Assembly (NCBI GenBank): GCA_964484515.1
Contig: CAZAGT010000026.1
Coordinates: forward strand, 1 to 25,578
Length of the DNA stretch: 25,578 nucleotides
Source of the DNA: CAZAGT01 sp964484515
GTDB lineage: Bacteria > Desulfobacterota > DSM-4660 > Desulfatiglandales > HGW-15
Direction of reading: 5' to 3'
The translations under genes were made by a program, and so were the position numbers. Below the pieces are notes generated by a model. The model was not told the DNA's origin. It made no database searches and worked only from the letters and a program-made list of their open reading frames with translations. The stretch's first letter is position 1, and the number at the start of each line of letters is the position of its first letter. Of the stretch, positions 16,586 to 24,457 are shown one piece after another.

Positions 16586-18328
16586 ATGTTTTTCGACATT
16601 GCGCTTTACATATCTCTCATCATCTTCGGGCTGGGCACCCTTTATAAGGTCTCCACCTGGTTTCGCCGCAGCATCGGCCTTCCCTCAGGGGACAGTTCCG
16701 CCGCCACGCGAGTAGGGGCCACTCTCACCGGCATCCTCAGGACCGTGTTGAGCGCTAAGATCCTGACACTCCTTAGGGTCTTTCTCCTCGACGTGATCCT
16801 GCAGTTACGGGTCCTCAAGGAGGACTTCAGGCGCTGGATCATGCACATGCTCCTTTATGGCGCCTTCATGCTCCTGCTGCTGTTCCATGCCATGGACGCG
16901 ATCGTCACCGTGCCCCTCTTCCCCGATTACGCCTCGACCCTCAACCCGTTCATGTTTCTGAGAGATTTACTCGGGGCCCTCGTGATCGTCGGGATCGGAA
17001 TTGCCGTTTACCGACGCATCGTGATGAAGGTCCCCCGCCTCAAGACCAATCCCATGGACGTTTACGCCATTGTCATCCTGGCCATGATCATGCTGTCGGG
17101 CGTTCTCCTGGAAGGCGCCAAGATTACATCTCATACCAGATTTATGGACATGGTCGAGGAGTGGGCGGATACGGACGATGAAGAAGAGCTCCAGGCCCTG
17201 GAGTCCTATTGGGTCGCGGAATACCAGGTCGTCTCCCCCACTCTCAAGGGTCCGTTTGATGAGGAGACCCTGGCCCTCGGGGCCGAGATTCACGAGATGA
17301 GTTGCGCTGCCTGCCACTCTCCACCAAACTCGGCCTTTGCCGGCTACTTGGTGGCCAAAGTGACCAAACCGTTTGCCCTGGCGCTGGATCGAGTCAATGC
17401 ACCGGCGATCCTCTGGTACATCCATATCCTGGCGTGCTTCGTCGGGCTCGCCTATCTCCCATTCAGCAAGATGTTTCATATCCTGGCGAGTCCGATCAGC
17501 CTTTTGGCGAATGCCGTCATGGATAGGAAGAGCGCCGACCCCGCCAATATCGCTACCCGCCAGGTCATGGAGCTTGATGCCTGCACCCACTGCGGCACGT
17601 GTAGTCGGCGATGTTCGGTGGCTGTAGCGTACCGCCAATTAGGGAACCTCAACGTACTCCCCTCTGAAAAGATGGTGTTTCTCAAGGACTATGTGGCCCA
17701 AAAGGATCTCAACCCGGATGAATTCAAGAGCATCCAAGAGGGCGTTTACCTGTGCACCAATTGCGATCGCTGCACTGTGGTCTGCCCGGTGGGCATCAAC
17801 CTGAGGGACCTCTGGTTCAACGTGAAGGAGGAGATGATTCAGCACGGGCCTCCGGTACCCCTGGTCCTGTCACCCTTTTCATTCTACCGCGGCATCGAGC
17901 GGGCGGAGATCGACCAAAGGGTCTACGCCAAGCCGATCGATGGGCCTAGGCGAGCCATCTCGGCCTCCTGTGAGCTTATCGGTAAGCCCGAGGCGACCGT
18001 GTCTCTCACGAAGACGGATCGGGGACTCAAAGACCGCGCCAATCTTTCTTCGCAGGTCGGGACCTTCGCCTACTGTTATTCATGCGAGAATTGCACCACG
18101 GTCTGTCCGGTGGTTGAGAATTACGAGAACCCGCAAGATGTGCTCGGCATGCTCCCGCACCAGATCATGCGCTCTCTCGGTCTGGGCATCAAGGATCTGG
18201 CGCTCGGCTCCGGTATGCTCTGGGACTGCGTTACCTGCTATCAGTGCCAGGAACATTGTCCCCAGGGTGTGAAGGTGACGGATGTCCTTTACGAACTGAA
18301 GAACCTTGCATTGAAAGAGGCGATCTAG
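16586..18328 (+). CDS. Membrane NarI-like cytochrome fused to HdrC-type iron-sulfur domains, with heme-c motif
   Basis: This 580-residue fusion has five predicted N-terminal helices of the NarI/DsrM type with candidate heme-b histidines (RWIMHMLLYG, LLLFHAMDA, ILWYIHILA, PFSKMFHIL). Between helices 4 and 5 lies a long acidic loop with CAACH (C240, C243, H244), a heme-c attachment motif. With positive residues after helix 1 taken as inside, this loop faces the periplasm, where heme c is attached. The cytoplasmic part holds four [4Fe-4S] sites: C333-336-339-343, C390-393-396-400, C497-500-503-507 and C548-551-554-558. The last pair is the HdrC-like module. The protein should exchange electrons between quinones (or a periplasmic cytochrome) and the HdrB encoded 12 bases downstream. 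The start at 16586 begins exactly at helix 1; the 33 codons before it are unlike the family. Related proteins are DsrM/DsrK, QmoC and EMO. Confidence 0.87.
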   Translation: MFFDIALYISLIIFGLGTLYKVSTWFRRSIGLPSGDSSAATRVGATLTGILRTVLSAKILTLLRVFLLDVILQLRVLKEDFRRWIMHMLLYGAFMLLLLFHAMDAIVTVPLFPDYASTLNPFMFLRDLLGALVIVGIGIAVYRRIVMKVPRLKTNPMDVYAIVILAMIMLSGVLLEGAKITSHTRFMDMVEEWADTDDEEELQALESYWVAEYQVVSPTLKGPFDEETLALGAEIHEMSCAACHSPPNSAFAGYLVAKVTKPFALALDRVNAPAILWYIHILACFVGLAYLPFSKMFHILASPISLLANAVMDRKSADPANIATRQVMELDACTHCGTCSRRCSVAVAYRQLGNLNVLPSEKMVFLKDYVAQKDLNPDEFKSIQEGVYLCTNCDRCTVVCPVGINLRDLWFNVKEEMIQHGPPVPLVLSPFSFYRGIERAEIDQRVYAKPIDGPRRAISASCELIGKPEATVSLTKTDRGLKDRANLSSQVGTFAYCYSCENCTTVCPVVENYENPQDVLGMLPHQIMRSLGLGIKDLALGSGMLWDCVTCYQCQEHCPQGVKVTDVLYELKNLALKEAI

Positions 18329-18339
18329 CCGGCTGTGGC

Positions 18340-19212
18340 ATGTCCAAATATGCACTATTCCTAGGTTGCACGATTCCGCGACGCGTTCAGCAGTACGATC
18401 TTTCCGCGCGGGCGGTCCTCAAGGCCCTCGAAGTCGAGGTCAGCGACATCCGTGAATTCAACTGCTGCGGCTACCCTCTGAAAAACGCGGAAATGGACAC
18501 CTCTATCCTGTTTGCGGCCCGGAACCTCGCCCTGGCTGAGAAACGGGACCTGAAGGTGATGACCCTGTGCAAGTGCTGCTTTGGCAATCTCAAGAAGGTG
18601 AATCATACGCTTCGCGAAGACGGCTGCCTGCGCGGCCGAATCAACTCGATCCTCTCCACTGAAGGATTGGCGTATACAGGTAATATCGATGTCACCCACT
18701 TCCTCACGGTGCTTCACGGTGAGATCGGGCTTGCGACGGTCAAGAAGAGCGTAACGCGCTCCTATAAGGATCTCAACATCGCCACCCATTACGGATGCCA
18801 TGCCCTGCGACCCAGCGATATCACGGCCTTCGATAATCCGGTCGCCCCGGTGATATTCGATCAACTGGTGGCGGCCACGGGGGCCAAGAGTGTCGAGTGG
18901 CCGCTCAAGCTCGAGTGCTGCGGGGCGCCGGTGATGGGCTCCAACGACGAGCTTTCCATGGACCTCGCGGAGCGCAAGCTTGCCAGCGGAAAAGAATCGG
19001 GCGCCGATTATCTCTGCGTCGGCTGCCCCTGGTGCCACGTACAGTTCGACACGGTTCAGCAAATGATCGGCTCGCGGAGGGGCGGGAATCATCACCTGCC
19101 CAGTATCCTCTACCCCCAGCTACTGGGACTGGCGATGGGGATCGATGCAAAGGCGTTGGGTCTGCGGATGAACAAGATTGACATCAACGGCCTGGAACAA
19201 CGGTTATCGTAA
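18340..19212 (+). CDS. hdrB: Heterodisulfide reductase subunit B-like protein
   Basis: The 290-residue product has both cysteine-rich CCG domains intact: C10, C42-C43, C77, C80 and C153, C193-C194, C226, C229. In HdrB these hold two noncubane [4Fe-4S] clusters that reduce a disulfide or relay electrons. It sits in the cytoplasm docked to HdrC, here the fused domain encoded just upstream. The chosen ATG gives MSKYALFLGCTIP, the standard HdrB start; the frame opens earlier inside the previous gene but without family similarity. The ribosome site is weak and the gene begins 12 bases after the previous stop, suggesting coupling. In non-methanogens the physiological disulfide is unknown, and the subunit may act as an electron relay only. 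Confidence 0.92.
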   Translation: MSKYALFLGCTIPRRVQQYDLSARAVLKALEVEVSDIREFNCCGYPLKNAEMDTSILFAARNLALAEKRDLKVMTLCKCCFGNLKKVNHTLREDGCLRGRINSILSTEGLAYTGNIDVTHFLTVLHGEIGLATVKKSVTRSYKDLNIATHYGCHALRPSDITAFDNPVAPVIFDQLVAATGAKSVEWPLKLECCGAPVMGSNDELSMDLAERKLASGKESGADYLCVGCPWCHVQFDTVQQMIGSRRGGNHHLPSILYPQLLGLAMGIDAKALGLRMNKIDINGLEQRLS

Positions 19213-19275
19213 GGGGCTGTCAGCGGTCAGCTCATGATCTTAGGAGCATGGATAGGACTATTCAGGTGTATGGCT

Positions 19276-19441
19276 AAAGGTGAAAGGCCGAAGGGTTTGA
19301 GGTTAGAGGTCGGAGGTAAAAGCCTGATTGAATCAACGGGCATAGTCACCTTCAGGTTAGGGTGTTCCTGCCCCCCGATCCCTAACCCCTGTGGTTTATC
19401 CCTTGTTCTATAACAACGGTTGTTGAGCGTTTTCGCTCAAT
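19276..19441 (+). repeat. Pre-gene repeat family 2, copy B, ending in TTGAGCG hairpin
   Basis: This aligns with 10531-10708 (see the shared blocks there). GGTTAGAGGTCGG near the start is inverted, with two mismatches, as CCGATCCCTAACC later. The closing hairpin TTGAGCG-TTTT-CGCTCAA spans 19423-19440 and ends 11 bases before the hdrA ATG, overlapping the region of its ribosome site. It fills most of the 239-base gap between hdrB and hdrA. Confidence 0.7.
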
Positions 19442-19451
19442 CAAGGTGCAA

Positions 19452-22400
19452 ATGGCTCAAAACAAGATCGGTTCCGTGATGGTCGTAGGCGGTGGTATCG
19501 CCGGGATGCAGGCCGCACTCGATGCAGCCGATTCCGGGTACTACGTCTACCTGGTCGAGAGGAGCACGTCGATCGGCGGGGTTATGTCTCAACTGGACAA
19601 GACCTTTCCGACCAATGACTGCGCCATGTGAATCATCTCGCCCAAACTGGTCGAGGTCGGCCGTCACATCAACATTGAATTACTGACCCTCTCCGAGATC
19701 AAGGATATCTCGGGGGCGGAGGGGGACTTCGAAGTCCGCATCACGCAGCACCCCCGCTATGTGGACATGGAGAAGTGCATTGCTTGCGGGATGTGTGCGG
19801 AAAAATGTCCGAAAAAGGTGACCAGCCAATACGATGCGGGGCTCATCAAACGCAAGGCGGCCTACGTCGAGTACGCACAGGCGGTCCCCCTCAAGTATGC
19901 CATTGACCCCAAGGAATGCATCTACCTGGTAAAGGGGAAATGCCGGGCATGCGAAAAGTTCTGCCCCACGGACGCCATCAAGTTCGACGATCAGGAGCGA
20001 GAACGCACGCTCCACACCGGCGCCATCATCCTTGCCAGTGGCTGCGAGGTCTACGATCCGAGCCTTCACGATGTATACGGCTACGGTAAATCGCCCAATA
20101 TCGTCACCAGCCTCGAATTCGAAAGGCTCCTCTCATCGTCCGGCCCCACCGCCGGGCACCTGATCAGACCCTCAGATCAGAAGGAACCACAGAAGATCGC
20201 CTGGCTCCAATGTATCGGCTCCCGCGACGCCCATCACGGCGCACGGAACTATTGCTCCTCGGTGTGCTGCACCTATGCCATCAAAGAGGCCATGCTGGCC
20301 AAAGAGCACAGCAAGGACCCGCTGGATACCGCCATCTTCTTCATGGACATCCGCACCCACGGCAAGGATTTCGAGCGCTACTACAACCGTGGGAAGAACG
20401 AATCCGGCATCCGCTTTATCAAGTCGCGGGTCACCAACATCTATCCCGTGGACGGTAACGGCAGGCAACTCATCCGTTACATTGACGCCGCCGGCAAGCG
20501 GATGGAGGAGGAATTCGACATCGTCGTCCTCTCCGTCGGACTTGGGGTGCGGCCGGAGGCCCGCGCGCTAGCCGAAAAGATCGGGATTGAAACCGATCTC
20601 TATCAATTCGCGTCCACCAAGAGCTTTGAACCCGTGGCCGCCTCGGTCCCAGGGATCTACGTCTGCGGCGCCTTTGAGGGACCCAAGGACATCCCCTCAT
20701 CCGTCATCGAATCGAGCGCCGCTGCGGGCGTGGCCGGCAGTCGACTGCGGGAGGTGCGTGGGACCCTCACAAAGACGCAGGAGATCCCGCCGGAGAAGGA
20801 TGTGACCGGGGAACCCGTGCGGACCGGTGTGTTTGTCTGCCGCTGCGGGAGTAACATTGCGGCCGTTGTCGACGTGCCGGCCGTCGTGGAGTTTGCCCGA
20901 AGCCTTCCAGGGGTGGTTTACGCCGAAGAGAACATGTTTAGCTGCGCTCAGGACTCTCAGGACAAGATCGCCCAGCTCATCAAGGAAGAACGCCTGAACC
21001 GCCTCGTGGTGGCGGCCTGCACGCCTAAGACCCATGAACCGCTCTTTCAGGAGACGGCCGTCAACGCGGGTATCAACAAGTACCTGTTCGAAATGGCCAA
21101 CATCAGGAATCAGTGTTCGTGGGTCCACGGTGAAAACCCGGAGGATGCCACGGCCAAGGCCAAGGACCTGGTCAGGATGGCGGTGGCCAAGGTCGGCCTG
21201 CTGGAGCCTCTGACAGAACCGGCCCTGGATATCAACCAGCAGGCCTTGATCATTGGCGGCGGGATCGCCGGGATGGCGGCCGCCAAGACCCTCTCGGCGC
21301 AAGGCTACCAGAGCCATCTGGTTGAACGGAAGGGCAAGCTCGGCGGCCAGGCTCGCGATTTACATGAAACCTGGCGCGGGGAAGATATCCAACGGCATTT
21401 GGATCGGCTTATCGCGGATATTACTGCGGATGAGAATGTCCACCTGCATCTCAGTTCGGAGATCCAGAAGGTGGATGGTTTTGTGGGCAACTTCAAGACC
21501 GCGGTCCGGTCAAACGGCGCAGAGGAGATTCTCGAGCACGGGGTGGCGATCATTGCTTCCGGGGCCTCGGAGCTTGAGCCCGATCCACAGACCTACCTGC
21601 ATGGGGAAGATCCGCGGGTCTTGACAGGCCTGGAACTCGACCGCAGGTTCATTGAAAACGATGACTCCCTCAAGCTCGCCAGGGCGGCCGTCTTCATCCA
21701 GTGCGTCGGTTCACGAATCGAGGAACGCCCTTACTGCTCGAAGGTCTGCTGCACCCACTCCGTCAAGAGTGCCCTGAAGCTGAAGGCAATCAATCCGGAG
21801 ACGGACATCTTTATCGTCCATCGGGACATCCGCACCTACGGCCTTCAGGAGGACCTGTACCGGGAGGCCCGTTCGCAGGGCATCCAGTTTCTGCGTTACG
21901 ATTTCGACCAGGGGTTGACGGTGCAGCAGGACGGATCGGATCTTCAAATCCAGTTTGTGGACACGACCTTGCGGCGACGGGTGGAGATTCGACCCGATCT
22001 CCTCGTACTGGCATCGGCGATCGTTCCGCCCCGCGAAAACCCACTCGCCCAGATGTTCAAGATACCCTTGAATGCGGATGGGTTTTTCGTGGAGGCCCAC
22101 GTCAAGCTCCGCCCGGTTGACTGCGCCACGGACGGTATATTCCTCTGCGGACTGGCCCACGCACCAAAGCCGGTTGATGAATCGATCAGCCAGGCCCAGG
22201 CCGCGGCCATGCGGGCGATTACCCTCCTGGCCCGGAAGAAGATAAAGGTCAGCGGACACGTGGCCCAGGTCAACCCGCACTATTGCAGCAGCTGCGGGGT
22301 TTGCGTGGAGCTTTGTCCGTACGCGGCTCCGGGGTTTCAAGAGGAGGGACCCTTCGCGGGTAAGGCGGAGATCAATCCGGTGCTCTGCAAGGGGTGCGGC

Positions 22401-22487
22401 CTCTGCGTCGCTTCTTGCCGATCTGGAGCCATCAATCTCAAGGGTTTCGGCACGGATCAGATCATGGCGATGATTGATCAGGTGTGA
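19452..22487 (+). CDS. hdrA: Long two-FAD HdrA, selenoprotein (UGA at codon 60 = Sec)
   Basis: HdrA is the flavin subunit that splits or merges electron pairs between low- and high-potential partners. The frame runs 1012 codons with one internal TGA (19629-19631) within NDCAM-U-IISPKLVEVGRH, where HdrA normally has Cys. Reading it as selenocysteine gives one intact 1011-residue protein with a C57-x-x-U60 pair. Order: FAD domain 1 (VMVVGGGIAGMQAA, about 10-40); ferredoxin cysteines C109, C112, C115, C119 and C156, C164, C167, C171; end of the FAD domain; from about 457 the VCRCGSN domain of canonical HdrA N-termini; FAD domain 2 (ALIIGGGIAGMAAA, about 598); and two C-terminal [4Fe-4S] sites (CSSCGVCVELC, CKGCGLCVASC). 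AAGG at 19443-19446 selects the ATG at 19452. Automatic callers will split it into two fragments. Confidence 0.93.
19629..19657 (+). promoter_or_regulatory. Sec UGA of hdrA with possible SECIS hairpin
   Basis: UGA at 19629-19631 is followed by a stem of ATCTCG (19635-19640) and CGAGGT (19652-19657, one G-T wobble) closing a loop that holds CTGGT. Position and a GG-U element resemble a bacterial SECIS, which lies just after the UGA inside the coding region. The fold was judged by eye. Confidence 0.45.
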
Positions 22488-22492
22488 GAGAC

Positions 22493-22553
22493 GGGGATTA
22501 GGGACTAGGGACTGGGGGTCGGGGGAAATGACCAACCCCTGACCCCCGACCCC
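22493..22553 (+). repeat. G-run cluster and perfect hairpin between hdrA and mvhD
   Basis: Five G-runs (GGGG, GGG, GGG, GGGGG, GGGGG) lie within 22493-22525 with spacers of 2-4 bases, a fit to the G-quadruplex pattern. The last run also forms a perfect 11-bp stem, GGGGTCGGGGG (22515-22525) with CCCCCGACCCC (22543-22553). The two structures are mutually exclusive. The GTCGG/CCGAC..CTAAC pattern resembles the palindromic core of repeat family 2, so it may be a related element. It starts six bases after the hdrA stop. Confidence 0.65.
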
Positions 22554-22628
22554 TAACAACCAACACCTAAGCCCTCTCACGTTCACGGATGAGTTAGCCT
22601 AGATTAGCTCTGATTTGAGGAAGATGAT

Positions 22629-23060
22629 ATGAGTGATTGGCAGCCTAAGATTACGACCTTCTTGTGTAATTGGTGCAGTTATGGGGCTGCGGATTTGGCC
22701 GGTGTGAGCCGGCTCCAGTACCCGCCTAACTTTCGAGTTATCCGCGTGCCCTGCTCCGGCCGGGTGAGTCCGAAGTTCATCCTGGCCGCATTCCGGCATG
22801 GGTCGGATGGCGTTTGGGTGTCCGGGTGACACCCGGGCGAATGCCATTACCTGGAAGGTAATTACTACGCACGTCGGAAATTCGCGCTCCTGAAAAATCT
22901 GCTGGAGCATATCGGTATTGAAGAAGGAAGGCTCCACTTCTCGTGGATCTCCTCGGCCGAAGGCACCAAATTCGCCGAGGTGGCCCGCGAGGTGCACAAG
23001 GCGGTTGAAGCCCTGGGACCGGCCGACTATTTTGTGAAGAGAAGGGCCGAGGTGGCATAA
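22629..23060 (+). CDS. mvhD: MvhD/FlxD-type [2Fe-2S] protein, selenoprotein (UGA at codon 67 = Sec)
   Basis: MvhD-type proteins pass electrons from a hydrogenase, formate dehydrogenase or NAD(P)H module to the HdrA flavin. The frame holds 144 codons with one TGA (22827-22829) in GVWVSG-U-HPGECHYLEG, exactly where the family has the conserved Cys of GCHPGDCHY. Reading it as selenocysteine gives a complete 143-residue protein of normal length, ending AEVA before a TAA that overlaps the next ATG by one base. Other conserved cysteines are present: C13 and C16 (CNWCSY), C42 (PCSGRV) and C72. The start MSDWQPKI is canonical and has GAGGAA upstream. Standard gene calling would stop at residue 66 and miss the second half. 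Sec at this site is known in methanogen homologues. Confidence 0.93.
22822..22862 (+). promoter_or_regulatory. Sec UGA of mvhD in a palindrome, with a downstream SECIS-like hairpin
   Basis: The UGA sits in the middle of CCGGGTGACACCCGG (22822-22836), which can form a tight hairpin. Sixteen bases after the UGA a perfect stem ATTACC (22846-22851) and GGTAAT (22857-22862) closes the loop TGGAA, suitably placed for a bacterial SECIS. Both were seen by eye; which one matters is unknown. Confidence 0.45.
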
Positions 23061-24010
23061 TGCGGGAATACATCTCAAAGATCAGGGAAAGGGCCCAAAA
23101 GCTGCTTCGAGAGGGGACCGTGGAGGTCTTCATCGGATACAAGCAGGGCAGCGTCCCGATGATGAATGAGCCGGTGCTCGTCCGCGATCCAGACAAGGTC
23201 GATTGTCTTCACTGGGACAGCTTCTGCGGTTTGAATCTTTGCAACTACTTGACCCGGCGTACCGACAAGATCGGGATCCTGGCCAATGGCTGCAATTCTC
23301 GCAACATCGTCACGCACATCGTCGAAACCCAAATCAAGCGGGAACAACTCCACATCGTGGGAATCCCCTGTACGGGTATGATCGATCACCGCGCGGTCGC
23401 CCGGGCCGTGAACCATCGCGAGATCCTGGCTGCGGAGGACCAGGGAGAGAATTTTATGGTGAAGGGGAACTCCTTTGAGGAGACTTTCGAAAAGGCGAAG
23501 TACCTCCAACTGAACTGTCAGATCTGTCGGCACCGCAACCCGGTGGAGTATGACGAGATGATCGCGGAGCCCGTGGAGGAGCAGGCCGGTGTGGAGGCCT
23601 ACCGCGACGTGGAAAAGATCGAGCAGATGGACAGTCCGCAAAAGCAGGCCTTTTTCACGCAGCTCATCTCGAACTGCATTCGTTGCTACGCGTGCCGTAA
23701 TGCGTGTCCCTTGTGCTACTGCCCGACCTGCTTTGTGGACGAGGCACAACCGCAGTGGGTCGGAAAGAGCATCGACCCGACCGACACGATGACCTTTCAC
23801 ATCCTGAGGGCCTATCACTGTGCCGGTCGATGCACCGACTGCGGGGCCTGCGAAAGGGTTTGTCCGGTAGGCATCCCGGTGCGCCAGTTTACCAAGAAGC
23901 TCAATAAGGACGCCGAAGACCTCTTCGACTGGGAAGCCGGCCTCAGCCTCGATCAACGGCCCGCGTTGGATGTGTACAAGGTTGAAGACTATGATGAATT
24001 TATTCGTTGA
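23060..24010 (+). CDS. FrhB-like iron-sulfur protein (F420 hydrogenase/formate dehydrogenase beta family)
   Basis: The 316-residue cytoplasmic protein starts with an FrhB/FdhB-like domain (IGYKQGSVPMMNEPVLVRD, then KIGILANGCNSRNIVTHIVE and HIVGIPCTGMIDH). In FrhB-type subunits this domain binds a flavin. It ends with two [4Fe-4S] motifs: C206, C209, C212, C216 in NCIRCYACRNAC, then C258, C261, C264, C268 in CTDCGACERVCPVG. A further cysteine group LCYCPTCF follows the first motif. It could carry electrons between a soluble donor (NAD(P)H, formate, F420 or ferredoxin) and MvhD/HdrA. The ATG overlaps the mvhD stop (TAATG), so translation of the two is coupled and a complex is likely. The true electron donor is not determined. 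A perfect 12-bp inverted repeat covers its stop codon. Confidence 0.83.
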   Translation: MREYISKIRERAQKLLREGTVEVFIGYKQGSVPMMNEPVLVRDPDKVDCLHWDSFCGLNLCNYLTRRTDKIGILANGCNSRNIVTHIVETQIKREQLHIVGIPCTGMIDHRAVARAVNHREILAAEDQGENFMVKGNSFEETFEKAKYLQLNCQICRHRNPVEYDEMIAEPVEEQAGVEAYRDVEKIEQMDSPQKQAFFTQLISNCIRCYACRNACPLCYCPTCFVDEAQPQWVGKSIDPTDTMTFHILRAYHCAGRCTDCGACERVCPVGIPVRQFTKKLNKDAEDLFDWEAGLSLDQRPALDVYKVEDYDEFIR

Positions 24011-24044
24011 CATCGAATTCGCCTTAGCCTCGATTCGATGTCAA
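24007..24044. repeat. Perfect 12-bp inverted repeat over the stop codon
   Basis: TTGACATCGAAT (24007-24018) pairs with ATTCGATGTCAA (24033-24044) across a 14-base loop and includes the TGA stop of the FrhB-like gene (24008-24010). There is no T tract after it, so an RNA-stabilising or attenuating hairpin is more likely than a simple terminator. Confidence 0.75.
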
Positions 24045-24457
24045 CTTGGAGTAATGGAGTACTGGAGTGATGGAGTAGTGGTTCTGAGGGACAGGGGAGC
24101 ACAAGGTTTCTGTGGTTGGGGTTTTATCACCGCCCGCTGCGCTAGAGACGCCGAGGGCGCAGAGTGAAACCTCCTTTTCACTTTCTGCTGACCTGCCGTC
24201 GCTAAAGCTATGGCATGGCAAGGAGGACAGAAAGTGAAAAACAACTGCCCTTCGGGCGTATAGATATCGCGGAATACGTAAGGTTATTGTTGACCAGCTA
24301 TCGGTAGTTTTCGTCTGAGGCGGATTGCTTCTTTCTGTTTGCCGTCCTCTCAACGGCAAACAGAAAATAGTTATTCTCTGCGTTCTCTGTGTCTCCGCGG
24401 TGAAAGAATGGGAGAACAGCCAATAGCCGGATATTTGCGTTACAAAGGTTGTAATCG
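24045..24457. repeat. Mosaic of palindromes and short repeats before the last gene
   Basis: No gene is supported here. There is a run of GGAGT(A/G) units at 24049-24082. A perfect 13-bp stem TTTTCACTTTCTG (24175-24187) pairs with CAGAAAGTGAAAA (24228-24240). Another perfect 13-bp stem TTTCTGTTTGCCG (24332-24344) pairs with CGGCAAACAGAAA (24354-24366). A CTCTGCG..GTCTC..CGGTGA unit reads forward at 24373-24404 and in reverse, with an insertion, at about 24123-24168. The pattern suggests nested insertion of dispersed palindromic repeats. A promoter for the following gene may be hidden here but was not identifiable. Confidence 0.65.

Noticed and set aside
16586..18328. Calling this gene qmoC or dsrM outright
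   Set aside because: QmoC has the opposite domain order and DsrM lacks the fused iron-sulfur domains, so only a descriptive name is supported.
18361..19095. 244-codon minus-strand open frame over hdrB
   Set aside because: Shadow of hdrB; no family similarity and no ribosome site.
19446..19631. hdrA as a pseudogene broken by a nonsense mutation
   Set aside because: The UGA replaces a conserved Cys in a known Sec position, the reading frame and similarity continue unchanged, and a second gene nearby has the same feature at another known Sec site.
21711..22586. 291-codon minus-strand open frame over the end of hdrA
   Set aside because: Shadow of hdrA, composition atypical of protein.
22629..22829. 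A 66-residue truncated MvhD
   Set aside because: Family similarity continues directly after the UGA to a normal-length end that overlaps the next start codon.
23075..24013. 312-codon minus-strand open frame over the FrhB-like gene
   Set aside because: It mirrors almost the whole FrhB-like frame, which has clear iron-sulfur motifs on the plus strand.
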